From positions 1 to 58,039 of the forward strand of contig JAKLDR010000017.1 of assembly GCA_022703445.1 (NCBI GenBank): a stretch of 58,039 nucleotides of DNA. Reading direction: 5' to 3'. Numbering within the stretch: the stretch's first letter is position 1; each line of letters starts with the position of its first letter. The DNA comes from Planctomycetota bacterium (GTDB lineage Bacteria > Planctomycetota > SZUA-567 > JAKLDR01). Shown piece by piece: positions 36,743 to 43,742 of the stretch. The position numbers and the translations under genes are program-made. Under the pieces are notes generated by a model. It saw only the letters and a program-made list of their open reading frames with translations. It made no database searches and was not told the DNA's origin.

Positions 36743-38131
36743 ATGAAGGATGTGCTGCTCCAAGCCCTGGCCGGGGCCCCGGACTGGACCGAGCTGCGCT
36801 GGCACCGGCGCAGCCAGGTGCGCGTCACCGTCGAGAAGGGCGAGGTCCGCCAGGCCAAGGTTGACACCTACCAGGGCGTGGGTGCCCGGGTGCTGGCCGG
36901 GGGGGCCTGGGGGTTCTCCTCCACGTCGACGGTCGATCCCGCGGCCATCGGCCGGGCAATCACCGAGGCGGCGGCCATCGCCCGCTTCCTGTCCTCGGCC
37001 CGGCAGGAGAAGGCGCGGCTGCCGCAGCTGGCCCCGGCCAGGGCGGAGCACCTCGCGGCCCCGGCCGACCCGGTCACCGCCCACTCCCTGGAGGAGAAGC
37101 TCGAGCTGGTCCTCCGGACCGAGCGCGAGACCCGCGCGATGAGCCCGGCGGTCTCCAGCGCCACGGCCACCTACAGCGAGTACGTGGACGAGAAGTGGAT
37201 CGTCAACTCCTCCGGCGTCTGCGTCCACGAGCTGGACCACAAGCCGGAGTTCGGCGTCTGGGCGGTGGCCTCGAAGGACGACCAGAAGTCCTTCGGCGCT
37301 CGCTTCGTGGGCGTCGACGGCGGCTGGTCGGACCTGCTCGCCAAGGCCCGGCCCGCGGAGATCTCCGGGTACGCGGCCCGCCTGGCCGTGGACAAGCTCT
37401 CCGCCCCGTACCCCGACGGCGGGGTCTTCCCGGTGGTCATGGACCCGGAGATCGTGGGCCTGCTCTGCCACGAAGCCATCGGCCACACCGTCGAGGCCGA
37501 CTTCGTGCTCTCAGGCAGCATCGCCGCCGGCAAGGTCGGCCAGAAGGTGGCCGGGGACCTGGTCACCCTCTGCGACAGCGGCGCATCGGAGCTCAAGCCG
37601 CTGGCCGCCGGCAGCATGGCCTTCGACGACGAGGGCACGCCGGCGCGCCGGGCGGTGCTCATCGAGAACGGCGTGCTCCGCGGCTACCTGCACAACCTCG
37701 AGACCGCCGCCCGGTTCGGCGTCGAGCCCACCGGCAACGCCCGCGCCTGGGAGTACGACAACGAGCCGCTCATCCGCATGCGCAACACCTACCTGGAACC
37801 GGGCGGGGGCAAGGTGGAGGAACTGATCGCCGGCATCAAGGACGGCTACTACCTCAAGGGCTCCGGCGGCGGCCAAGCCGACGCCAACGCCGAGTTCATG
37901 TTCTCGGCCGGCGAGACCTACCGGATACGCGACGGCAAGGTCGCCGGGCTCTGCCGCGACGCGACCCTGAGCGGCCAGGCCTTCGAGGTGCTCAAGTCCG
38001 TCGACGCCCTGGGCGACGATTTCGAGTGGGCCATGGGCTCGGGCCACTGCGGCAAGGGGCAGCCCGCCAAGGTCGACGGCGGCGGGCCGTCGATCCGCTG
38101 CAGAGTCACCGTGGCCGGAAAGCAGGAGTGA
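36743..38131 (+). CDS. tldD: TldD family zinc metalloprotease subunit
   Basis: 462 residues, the usual size. The zinc-binding HExxxH is at 243-248 (HEAIGHTVEAD), the hallmark of TldD. Other conserved segments are GVWAVASKDDQK, DEGTPARRAVLIENGVLRGYLHNL and GSGGGQADANAEFMFSAGE. TldD works as a heterodimer with TldE (next gene) to cut small unfolded peptides; in other bacteria the pair matures peptides such as microcin B17 or degrades CcdA. GGAGG stands 7 bases before the ATG. The next gene starts 5 bases after the stop, so expression is coupled. Confidence 0.95.
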   Translation: MKDVLLQALAGAPDWTELRWHRRSQVRVTVEKGEVRQAKVDTYQGVGARVLAGGAWGFSSTSTVDPAAIGRAITEAAAIARFLSSARQEKARLPQLAPARAEHLAAPADPVTAHSLEEKLELVLRTERETRAMSPAVSSATATYSEYVDEKWIVNSSGVCVHELDHKPEFGVWAVASKDDQKSFGARFVGVDGGWSDLLAKARPAEISGYAARLAVDKLSAPYPDGGVFPVVMDPEIVGLLCHEAIGHTVEADFVLSGSIAAGKVGQKVAGDLVTLCDSGASELKPLAAGSMAFDDEGTPARRAVLIENGVLRGYLHNLETAARFGVEPTGNARAWEYDNEPLIRMRNTYLEPGGGKVEELIAGIKDGYYLKGSGGGQADANAEFMFSAGETYRIRDGKVAGLCRDATLSGQAFEVLKSVDALGDDFEWAMGSGHCGKGQPAKVDGGGPSIRCRVTVAGKQE

Positions 38132-38136
38132 CGGCG

Positions 38137-39474
38137 ATGCCTGACCTGAAAGCCATCTGCCACCAGGCCGCCGAGAGCGCCCGGCGCTCGGGCGCCGGCC
38201 AGGCCGAGGCCTACGCGCACGAGACGGTCAGCCGCTCGGTGAAGATCGAGAAGAACGACATCCACCTGGCCTCCAGCGCCACTTCCTGCGGCCTGGGCGT
38301 CCGGGTCTTCGTGGAGAAGGCCCTGGGCTTCGCCTCCACCAACAGCCTGGACTCCGCCGAGGCCGCGCGCGCGGCCGGCGCGGCGGTGACCGTCGCGCGA
38401 TGCACCATGCCGGACGAGGCCAATGAGCTGCCCGAGAAGGCCGCGCTGCCGGCGGTCCCGGGCCTGCACGAGGAGGCCCTGGCGGCCACGACCATGGCCG
38501 AGACCCTGGACCTGGCCCGGACCATGCTCGCCGCCGCCCGCGACTTCGACCGGCGGGTGACCATCGACGGCGGCAGCGTCGACGTGGTCACCAGGCGCCG
38601 GGCGGTGGTCAACACCCGCGGGGTTGCTGCCGAGGAGATCTCCAGCCACATAATCTACCTGCTGATGGGCATGGCCAAGGACGGCGATGACGTCTCCTCC
38701 TTCCAGTTCGAGTTCGATGTCCACCGCGAGCGCGCCCGGGTGGACGTCGCGGGCCTGGGCCGCCGGCTGGCCGGCAAGGTGGTGGCCACCCTGGGGGCCG
38801 GCAAGGGCGAGAGCTTCAGGGGCCCGGTGATCCTGAGCCCCGACGCCGCCGCCGAGGTCCTGGCCTCGCCCATCCTCTTTTCAGCCGACGCCAACATGGT
38901 TCAGAAGGGCATGAGCCCGTTCGCCGGCAAGCTCGGCCAGGAGGTGGCGGACGCCCGCATCACGGTGGTGGACGACGGGCTCCTGCCCGGCGGGGTGGCC
39001 AGTTCCGCATTCGACCGCGAGGGCGTGCCCCACCGTCCGCTGACCATCGTCAAAGATGGCACGCTCCAGAGCTACATGTACGACACCCGCACCGCCCGCC
39101 GCGGCGGGACGCGGAGCACCGGCCACGCCGTCGGCGGGGCGCGCTCCGTACCCGCGATCGGTCCTACCAACCTGACCTTCGCGCCCGGGAACGTCGGCAA
39201 GGACGAGATCATCGCCGGCGTCGACCGGGGGATCCTGGTGACTCGCCTGTCGGGCGGCCCGGACCCGGTCTCCGGCGACCTCTCCGGAGTGGTCAAGGGC
39301 GGCTTCCTGATCAGGAAGGGGGAGATCGCCCAGCCGCTGACCGGCACGGTGATCCAGGCCAACAGCTACGAGCTGCTCAAGAAGGTCACCGCGGTCAGCC
39401 GCGAGACCGAGACCATCTACAGCTTCAGGATGCCCTACGTGCGGGTGGAGGACGTGTCGGTGACGAGCGGGTGA
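38137..39474 (+). CDS. tldE: TldE/PmbA, partner subunit of TldD protease
   Basis: 445 residues, start after AGGAG inside the end of tldD. It is homologous to TldD but lacks the HExxxH motif, as expected of TldE/PmbA. Recognisable segments: KIEKNDIHLASSATSCGLGVRVF, FDREGVPHRPLTIVKDGTLQSY, NLTFAPGNVGKDEIIAG, TGTVIQANSYELLKKV. It shapes the substrate channel in the TldD-TldE complex. A heptamer inverted-repeat element begins 6 bases after its stop, between it and the convergent TPR gene. Confidence 0.93.
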   Translation: MPDLKAICHQAAESARRSGAGQAEAYAHETVSRSVKIEKNDIHLASSATSCGLGVRVFVEKALGFASTNSLDSAEAARAAGAAVTVARCTMPDEANELPEKAALPAVPGLHEEALAATTMAETLDLARTMLAAARDFDRRVTIDGGSVDVVTRRRAVVNTRGVAAEEISSHIIYLLMGMAKDGDDVSSFQFEFDVHRERARVDVAGLGRRLAGKVVATLGAGKGESFRGPVILSPDAAAEVLASPILFSADANMVQKGMSPFAGKLGQEVADARITVVDDGLLPGGVASSAFDREGVPHRPLTIVKDGTLQSYMYDTRTARRGGTRSTGHAVGGARSVPAIGPTNLTFAPGNVGKDEIIAGVDRGILVTRLSGGPDPVSGDLSGVVKGGFLIRKGEIAQPLTGTVIQANSYELLKKVTAVSRETETIYSFRMPYVRVEDVSVTSG

Positions 39475-39480
39475 ACGGCA

Positions 39481-39573
39481 GGCTGGAGACTGGAGGCCGT
39501 AGGCTGTAGGAACAACAAGAGCTTGCTGCCCGCCGACCTCCAGCCTCCGGTCTCCAGCCTACAGTCTACAGTC
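39481..39573. repeat. Heptamer-phased inverted repeat between convergent genes
   Basis: The left arm is four 7-bp words (GGCTGGA, GACTGGA, GGCCGTA, GGCTGTA; 39481-39508) followed by GGAAC. The right arm is five words (39539-39573), which on the other strand read GACTGTA, GACTGTA, GGCTGGA, GACCGGA, GGCTGGA. The TAG stop of the minus-strand TPR gene (39568-39566) is formed inside the right arm. Confidence 0.8.
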
Positions 39574-40306
39574 TGGCCTTCCCCCTCAGTCGTTCCGCCC
39601 GCTCGCCGAGCGTCCGGCGGTAGCGCTCCACGGTGAGCGACGGCAGGGCCTTCTCGAGCACCGTGGCCGCCTCCTCCCGCCGCCCGGCGCGCTCCAGGGC
39701 ATCGGCGAGCAGGGTTAGCAGGTCGGCGCGGCCCTCCTCGATGAGCCCGGTATCGGTGGCGCGCGCGGCCGCGTCGCGGGCCAGGGCCCGCCGGGTGACC
39801 TCGGCCGACCGGTCGTAGTCGCCCTTCCTGAAGAGCAGCACGGCCAGGTAGCCGAGCGTCTCGAGGTTGTCCGGCCGGGCCCGGAGCTGCTCCTCGGCCA
39901 GCCTGACGGCCTCCGGCAGGTCGCCCCGCGCCGCGGCGGCCCGCGCCCGGTCGAGCTGGGCGGGCTCCGCGCCGGGCTGCGGCGGGGAGTCGTCGCCGTA
40001 CACGGCTTCGCCGAACCAGTTGCCCAGGACGCTCACACCGTAGAAGGCGATGCAGACGGCGGGCAGCCCCAGCACGATGATCACGAAGAGGATGACGTAG
40101 GACATTCCTCCTCCGGTGATCCGGAAGACCGCCGGACTGCTCAGGGCCAAGAGCAGCCCCGCGGCCAGGAGCATCCGCCAGGCGTTCCGGGGCTTCTCGA
40201 GCTCGAAGGTGGGCCGGCCGGACTCCTTGCGGGCGGCGACTATCCCCAGGAAGAGGGCCAGCGCGCAGAAGAGCCCCAGGAACACGTAGGAGACGGTGAC
40301 AACCAT
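39566..40306 (-). CDS. Membrane protein with TPR-type repeats
   Basis: 246 residues from the ATG at 40306, which has GGAGG upstream and a good promoter; longer open frames upstream run through the Y-shaped repeat and are rejected. Three membrane helices at ~5-24 (SYVFLGLFCALALFLGIVAA), ~43-60 (MLLAAGLLLALSSPAVF) and ~68-93 (MSYVILFVIIVLGLPAVCIAF). The C-terminal half has two to three TPR-like helix pairs (DLPEAVRLAEEQLRARPDNL, GRADLLTLLADALERAGRRE). It probably presents the TPRs in the cytoplasm as a docking site. Family not recognised. The stop codon falls inside a repeat arm, so the last residues may have been altered by the repeat. Confidence 0.78.
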   Translation of the reverse strand: MVVTVSYVFLGLFCALALFLGIVAARKESGRPTFELEKPRNAWRMLLAAGLLLALSSPAVFRITGGGMSYVILFVIIVLGLPAVCIAFYGVSVLGNWFGEAVYGDDSPPQPGAEPAQLDRARAAAARGDLPEAVRLAEEQLRARPDNLETLGYLAVLLFRKGDYDRSAEVTRRALARDAAARATDTGLIEEGRADLLTLLADALERAGRREEAATVLEKALPSLTVERYRRTLGERAERLRGKARL

Positions 40307-40328
40307 CGTTCGGCCTCCGCTGGCGGGG

Positions 40329-40357
40329 AGTATAAGCCGGCCCCGCCCGTCGGACAA
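40329..40357 (-). promoter_or_regulatory. Predicted promoter of the TPR membrane protein gene
   Basis: Minus strand TTGTCC (40357-40352), 17-base spacer, TATACT (40334-40329), ~23 bases before the ATG at 40306. This is among the best -10 boxes in the window, and it lies downstream of the Y-shaped element, so the gene need not depend on readthrough from the radical SAM gene. Confidence 0.65.
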
Positions 40358-40387
40358 GTCTGCGCGCTTCCGCGGGGCCTGCGGCTG

Positions 40388-40659
40388 AGTGCTCCAATTC
40401 AGGAATCTGTGCGGGGTTGGTTGCGCCCGGCGGGCCGAGATCAAGGAAGGCCGACGAGCCGTATCCGAGAGTGATACGGCGAGGAGGCCTGACGCCGAGT
40501 TCGGCCCGCCCGGCGCAACCCGCAGGGCCGGGCAGCCGGGGTGCGGCGCTGCGTTGCTCGTCGTCGCCGTGTCCTCTCGAACACGGCTTCCTCCTCGCGC
40601 CTTGCGCGGCACCCCGGCTGCCTCGGCCAACCCCGCACGGATTTCTGAATTGGAGCACT
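40388..40659. repeat. 272-bp Y-shaped inverted-repeat element (candidate structured RNA or non-autonomous mobile element)
   Basis: The ends are 33-bp inverted repeats (40388-40420 and 40627-40659) matching at 31 of 33 positions; both exceptions would be G-U pairs in a plus-strand RNA. Inside are two hairpin arms. Arm 1 (40421-40518): TTGCGCC pairs with GGCGCAA, GGCGGGCCGA with TCGGCCCGCC, and the tip GCCGTATC/GATACGGC closes the loop CGAGAGT. Arm 2 (~40526-40626): GGCAGCCGGGGTGC pairs with its complement, and the tip GCCGTGT/ACACGGC closes loop CCTCTCGA. The loops are complementary (CGAGAG with CTCTCG). The right end overlaps the stop codon of the radical SAM gene. No target-site duplication is visible. 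A 90-codon plus-strand frame covers it exactly but looks incidental. Confidence 0.85.
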
Positions 40660-41659
40660 AAGGCCCGTAGTACTCCGCCGGCCGAAGTTCCGCGTAAGCG
40701 CCGGTGGCGAAAAGGGCCTTGCGGACCTCCAGGCACAGGTCGCACTTGCCGGCGTAGCCGCGTTCGGGGGACCGCCAACCGTGCCGCTCTCGGGCCAGCT
40801 CGACCAGTGTCCAGGGGCCCGAGCCGGCCAGGGCCGAGGCGATCGGGTGGGTCTCCGGCCCGATCTGCGGATGGAGATCGTCGAGCCCGGCCACCGCGAT
40901 GCCCGCGCAGCCGGTGAAGAGGTTGCCGTGCAGGTCGATGTGGAAGTGGGTGGTGCGCGCGAGCTCATGGGCGCAGGGCTCTCCGCGGAAGTCCTCCGCC
41001 GGGCAGAGCTCGAAGCCCGCTCGGAGCGCCTCGACCGCCCGGCCGCCGAGGTGCAGCGGGAAGAGCTCCAGCGCCGCGGAGATGTCCCCGGGCCGGCCGA
41101 TGAACTCCAGGAACTCCTCGAGCGTGTGCCGGCCGTCGCCGGGCATGCGCCCCAGCGTCCGGTAGAGGTGCGGCAGGTAGACGAAGGCCCCCTCGGCGCC
41201 GAGCACCTCGCGGGCGGCCTCAACGCAGTTCCGGGTGTTCCGAAAGGGGATGAACTCGCTGTGGTACATAGAGGCGCTGATGAGGACGCATGAGAGTCCC
41301 GCCTCGCGCAGCTGCTCCATCCCGGCGCGCGCCGCCGCCGGAGTCGTGCACCACTGAGCGTTGGTCTCCAGATAGGAGAGCGCCACGCCCGTCCGGCGGG
41401 CCAGGCGGACCACGTCGAGGAGCAGTTCGAAGCGCAGCGTGGCCTCGCCACCGGCCAGGTGCAGCGAGTCGAAGGCCGGCTCCCGGGCGAGCGCCGCGAA
41501 GGCCCGCTCAGCCGTTTCCAGGGAGATCCAGTCGTCCGGGCGCCGCGGCGAGCAGCGGTAGATGCAGTGCCGGCACTCGTTGGTGCAGCGGTAGGTCAGC
41601 ATCAGCCCGCCGGAGACGAGCGGAGGGACCGCGAAGCCTTGCGTTCGACCGGGGCTCAC
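40658..41659 (-). CDS. Radical SAM protein with extra C-terminal cysteines
   Basis: 333 residues from GTG at 41659, with GAGGG upstream. The 4Fe-4S/SAM motif CxxxCxxC is C25-C29-C32 (CTNECRHC), with a further Cys at 36, and a GGE-type motif follows (LHLAGGEATLRF). Later cysteines (FTGCAGIAVAG, GKCDLCLEV, FELCPAEDF, GEPCAHEL) could bind an auxiliary cluster, as in SPASM/twitch enzymes, but I cannot confirm the full set. SAM radical chemistry is certain from the motif; the substrate is unknown. The stop codon is made by the first bases of the Y-shaped element, so the C-terminus may have been shortened or replaced by it. tldD-tldE, which mature peptides elsewhere, lie nearby. Confidence 0.85.
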   Translation of the reverse strand: MSPGRTQGFAVPPLVSGGLMLTYRCTNECRHCIYRCSPRRPDDWISLETAERAFAALAREPAFDSLHLAGGEATLRFELLLDVVRLARRTGVALSYLETNAQWCTTPAAARAGMEQLREAGLSCVLISASMYHSEFIPFRNTRNCVEAAREVLGAEGAFVYLPHLYRTLGRMPGDGRHTLEEFLEFIGRPGDISAALELFPLHLGGRAVEALRAGFELCPAEDFRGEPCAHELARTTHFHIDLHGNLFTGCAGIAVAGLDDLHPQIGPETHPIASALAGSGPWTLVELARERHGWRSPERGYAGKCDLCLEVRKALFATGAYAELRPAEYYGP

Positions 41660-41678
41660 CGGCGTCCCTCGAAAAGAG

Positions 41679-41702
41679 CGGGGCGGCCTTCGGGCCGCCC
41701 CG
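41679..41702. terminator. Bidirectional hairpin terminator (UUCG loop on + strand)
   Basis: A perfect 10-bp stem CGGGGCGGCC/GGCCGCCCCG with loop TTCG. On the minus strand it is followed by CTCTTTTCG, so it ends the acyl-CoA dehydrogenase-etfBA transcript 30 bases after the etfA stop. It also lies just upstream of the radical SAM start. Confidence 0.8.
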
Positions 41703-41731
41703 TTTCGGTCTCCGTGAGCGTCACAGCGCGC

Positions 41732-42931
41732 CTATTTCCCCTTGCGCTCCAGAATCTTCCTGGTCAGGATCGGCAGAACCTCCTTGAGGTCGCCGACGAT
41801 GCCGTAGGTGGCCACCTTGAAGATGGGCGCGTCCGGGTCGCGGTTGATGGCCACGATGGTGTCGGACGACTGCATGCCCACCAGGTGCTGCACCGCGCCG
41901 GAGATGCCGCAAGCCACGTAAAGCTTGGGGCATACGGTCTTGCCGGTCTGGCCGACCTGGTGGCTGTAGGGCTTCCAGCCGGCGTCGACCGCCGCGCGCG
42001 AGGAGCCCACCGCGCCGCCCAGGGCCTTGGCCAGGTCCTCGACCAGCTTGAAGTTCTCGGGCCCGCCCAGGCCGCGGCCGCCGGACACGATGATGTCGGC
42101 CTCGGCGATGTTGACGGTCTCCTCGATCTCGGCGGCGAAGTCCAGGATCTTGGAGCGGCTCAGCAGCCGCGCCTTGTCGGGCGCGACCTTCTCAAGCGTC
42201 CCGCCCCGGCCCGTGCCGGCGGCCGGCGGCTTCATGACCCGCGGCCGGACCGTGGACATCTGCGGCCGGTGGTTGGGGCACAGGATGGTCGCCATGATGT
42301 TGCCGCCGAAGGCCGGGCGGGTCTGCATGAGCAGGCCTTCGGGGTTGATGGCCAGTCCGGTGCAGTCGGCGGTGAGGCCGGTGTGGACCTCGACGGCCAC
42401 GCGGGAGAGGAAGCTGCGGCCCGCGCAGGTGGCGCCGGCCAGCATGATCTCGGGCTTCTTGGCGCGGATGAGGTCGGCGCAGATCTTGCCGTAGACCTCG
42501 GCCTCGAAGACGGCCAGCTCCGGCGCCTCGACGTAGTAGACCTTGTCGACCGGGTAGTCGGCCAGCAGCTTCTTGCAGGCACCCTCCATCTTGTCGCCGA
42601 GGACCAGGACGCAGAGGGGCTCCTTGCGGGCGTCGGCGAGCTTCCGGCCCTCGCCGACGAGCTCCAGCACCACCCTCTGGATGTGGCCGTCGCGCTGCTC
42701 GCCGAAGACCCAGACGCCCTTGTAGGCGTCGAGCCCGGCGGCCGCGGGGGCCTTGTCCTCCTCGACGACTATCGCCTCGAAGGGGCAGGCGTCCTTGCAG
42801 GTGCCGCACCAGTTGCAGCTGTCCTTGAACTTGGCGAGCGTCCCGGCGATTTCGATGCCGTCGTAGGGGCAGGCGTCGACGCACTGCCCGCAGCCGCCGC
42901 ACTTGTCGGAGATGATCTTGAGCTTAGGCAT
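41732..42931 (-). CDS. etfA: Electron transfer flavoprotein alpha subunit with N-terminal 2x[4Fe-4S] ferredoxin domain
   Basis: 399 residues. Residues 1-60 are a complete bacterial ferredoxin domain: C11-C14-C17-C21 and C39-C42-C45-C49 (CGGCGQCVDACP, CNWCGTCKDACP). The rest is EtfA, with its FAD-binding C-terminal part (SGGRGLGGPENFKLVED, SSRAAVDAGW, HQVGQTGKTVCPKLYVACGISG). The ferredoxin-fused form is known from CarE of the caffeyl-CoA reductase complex and LctC of lactate dehydrogenase complexes, both electron-bifurcating. It starts 9 bases after etfB. Electron bifurcation to ferredoxin is inferred from the family. Confidence 0.94.
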   Translation of the reverse strand: MPKLKIISDKCGGCGQCVDACPYDGIEIAGTLAKFKDSCNWCGTCKDACPFEAIVVEEDKAPAAAGLDAYKGVWVFGEQRDGHIQRVVLELVGEGRKLADARKEPLCVLVLGDKMEGACKKLLADYPVDKVYYVEAPELAVFEAEVYGKICADLIRAKKPEIMLAGATCAGRSFLSRVAVEVHTGLTADCTGLAINPEGLLMQTRPAFGGNIMATILCPNHRPQMSTVRPRVMKPPAAGTGRGGTLEKVAPDKARLLSRSKILDFAAEIEETVNIAEADIIVSGGRGLGGPENFKLVEDLAKALGGAVGSSRAAVDAGWKPYSHQVGQTGKTVCPKLYVACGISGAVQHLVGMQSSDTIVAINRDPDAPIFKVATYGIVGDLKEVLPILTRKILERKGK

Positions 42932-42940
42932 GTCAGGTTC

Positions 42941-43729
42941 CTACACGACGCCGTTCTTGGCCAGGACCGCGACGAGCTTGTCGGCGCACTGGTCCGCCTC
43001 GCCCTTGAAGACCTCGCCGCCGGCCCGCGGGGGCGGCGCGAAGATCTTCATGACCCGCGTCGGGCTGCCGTCCAGGCCGAGCTTCCCGGGCTGGAGGTCG
43101 AGGTCCGCGGCGGTGAGCTTCTTGAGCTCGTACTTCTTGGCGCGCATCTTGCCCTTGAGGGAGGGCAGCCGCGGCTCGTTGATCTCCTTGACCACGGTGA
43201 TCAGCCCGGGCAGCGGCATCTCCATGGTCTCGACGCCCTCCTCGAGGAGGCGTTCGATGATCATGGACTTCTCCCCGACCTCGCGGATCTTGCGGGCGTA
43301 GGTGGCCTGGGGCAGGTCCAGGTGCACGGCGATGCCCGGCCCGACCTGGGCGGTGTCGCCGTCTATGGCCTGCTTGCCGCAGATGATCAGGTCGAAGCCG
43401 ATCTTGCGGATCGCGGCGGCCAGGGTCAGGCTGGTGGCCCAGGTGTCGCTGCCGGCGAAGGCCCGGTCGGAGACGAGGTAGGCCTCGTCGGCGCCGACCG
43501 AGATGCAGTCGCGCAGCGCCTGCTCGGCCTGGGGCGGCCCCATGGTCACCACCGTGCAAGTGCCGCCGTGCTTCTCCTTGAGGCGCACGCCCTCCTCGAC
43601 CGCGTAGCTGTCGAAGGGGTTGACGATGGAGACCACGCCCTCGCGGATCAGGGTGCCCTTGACCGGGTCCATGCGGACCTCGGTGGTGTCGGGCACCTGC
43701 TTGATGCAGACTACGATGCGCAATGCCAT
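42941..43729 (-). CDS. etfB: Electron transfer flavoprotein beta subunit
   Basis: 262 residues, standard EtfB size. It begins MALRIVVCIKQVPDTTEVR, then NPFDSYAVEEGVRLKEKHGG, GADEAYLVSDRAFAGSDTWA and LIICGKQAIDGDTAQVGPGIA, all typical. EtfB binds AMP or a second FAD in bifurcating ETFs and contacts NADH. AAGGGAGC stands upstream; the gene starts 13 bases after the acyl-CoA dehydrogenase stop. Confidence 0.95.
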   Translation of the reverse strand: MALRIVVCIKQVPDTTEVRMDPVKGTLIREGVVSIVNPFDSYAVEEGVRLKEKHGGTCTVVTMGPPQAEQALRDCISVGADEAYLVSDRAFAGSDTWATSLTLAAAIRKIGFDLIICGKQAIDGDTAQVGPGIAVHLDLPQATYARKIREVGEKSMIIERLLEEGVETMEMPLPGLITVVKEINEPRLPSLKGKMRAKKYELKKLTAADLDLQPGKLGLDGSPTRVMKIFAPPPRAGGEVFKGEADQCADKLVAVLAKNGVV

Positions 43730-43742
43730 GCTCGGTGCTCCC

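Noticed and set aside
40388..40659. An insertion sequence with transposase or an integron attC site
   Set aside because: No transposase frame, no target-site duplication, and no attC core (GTTRRRY/RYYYAAC) at the ends.
40389..40661. A 90-codon plus-strand frame exactly covering the Y-shaped element
   Set aside because: It exists because the element is palindromic; no ribosome site, no signal, and arms better explained by base pairing.
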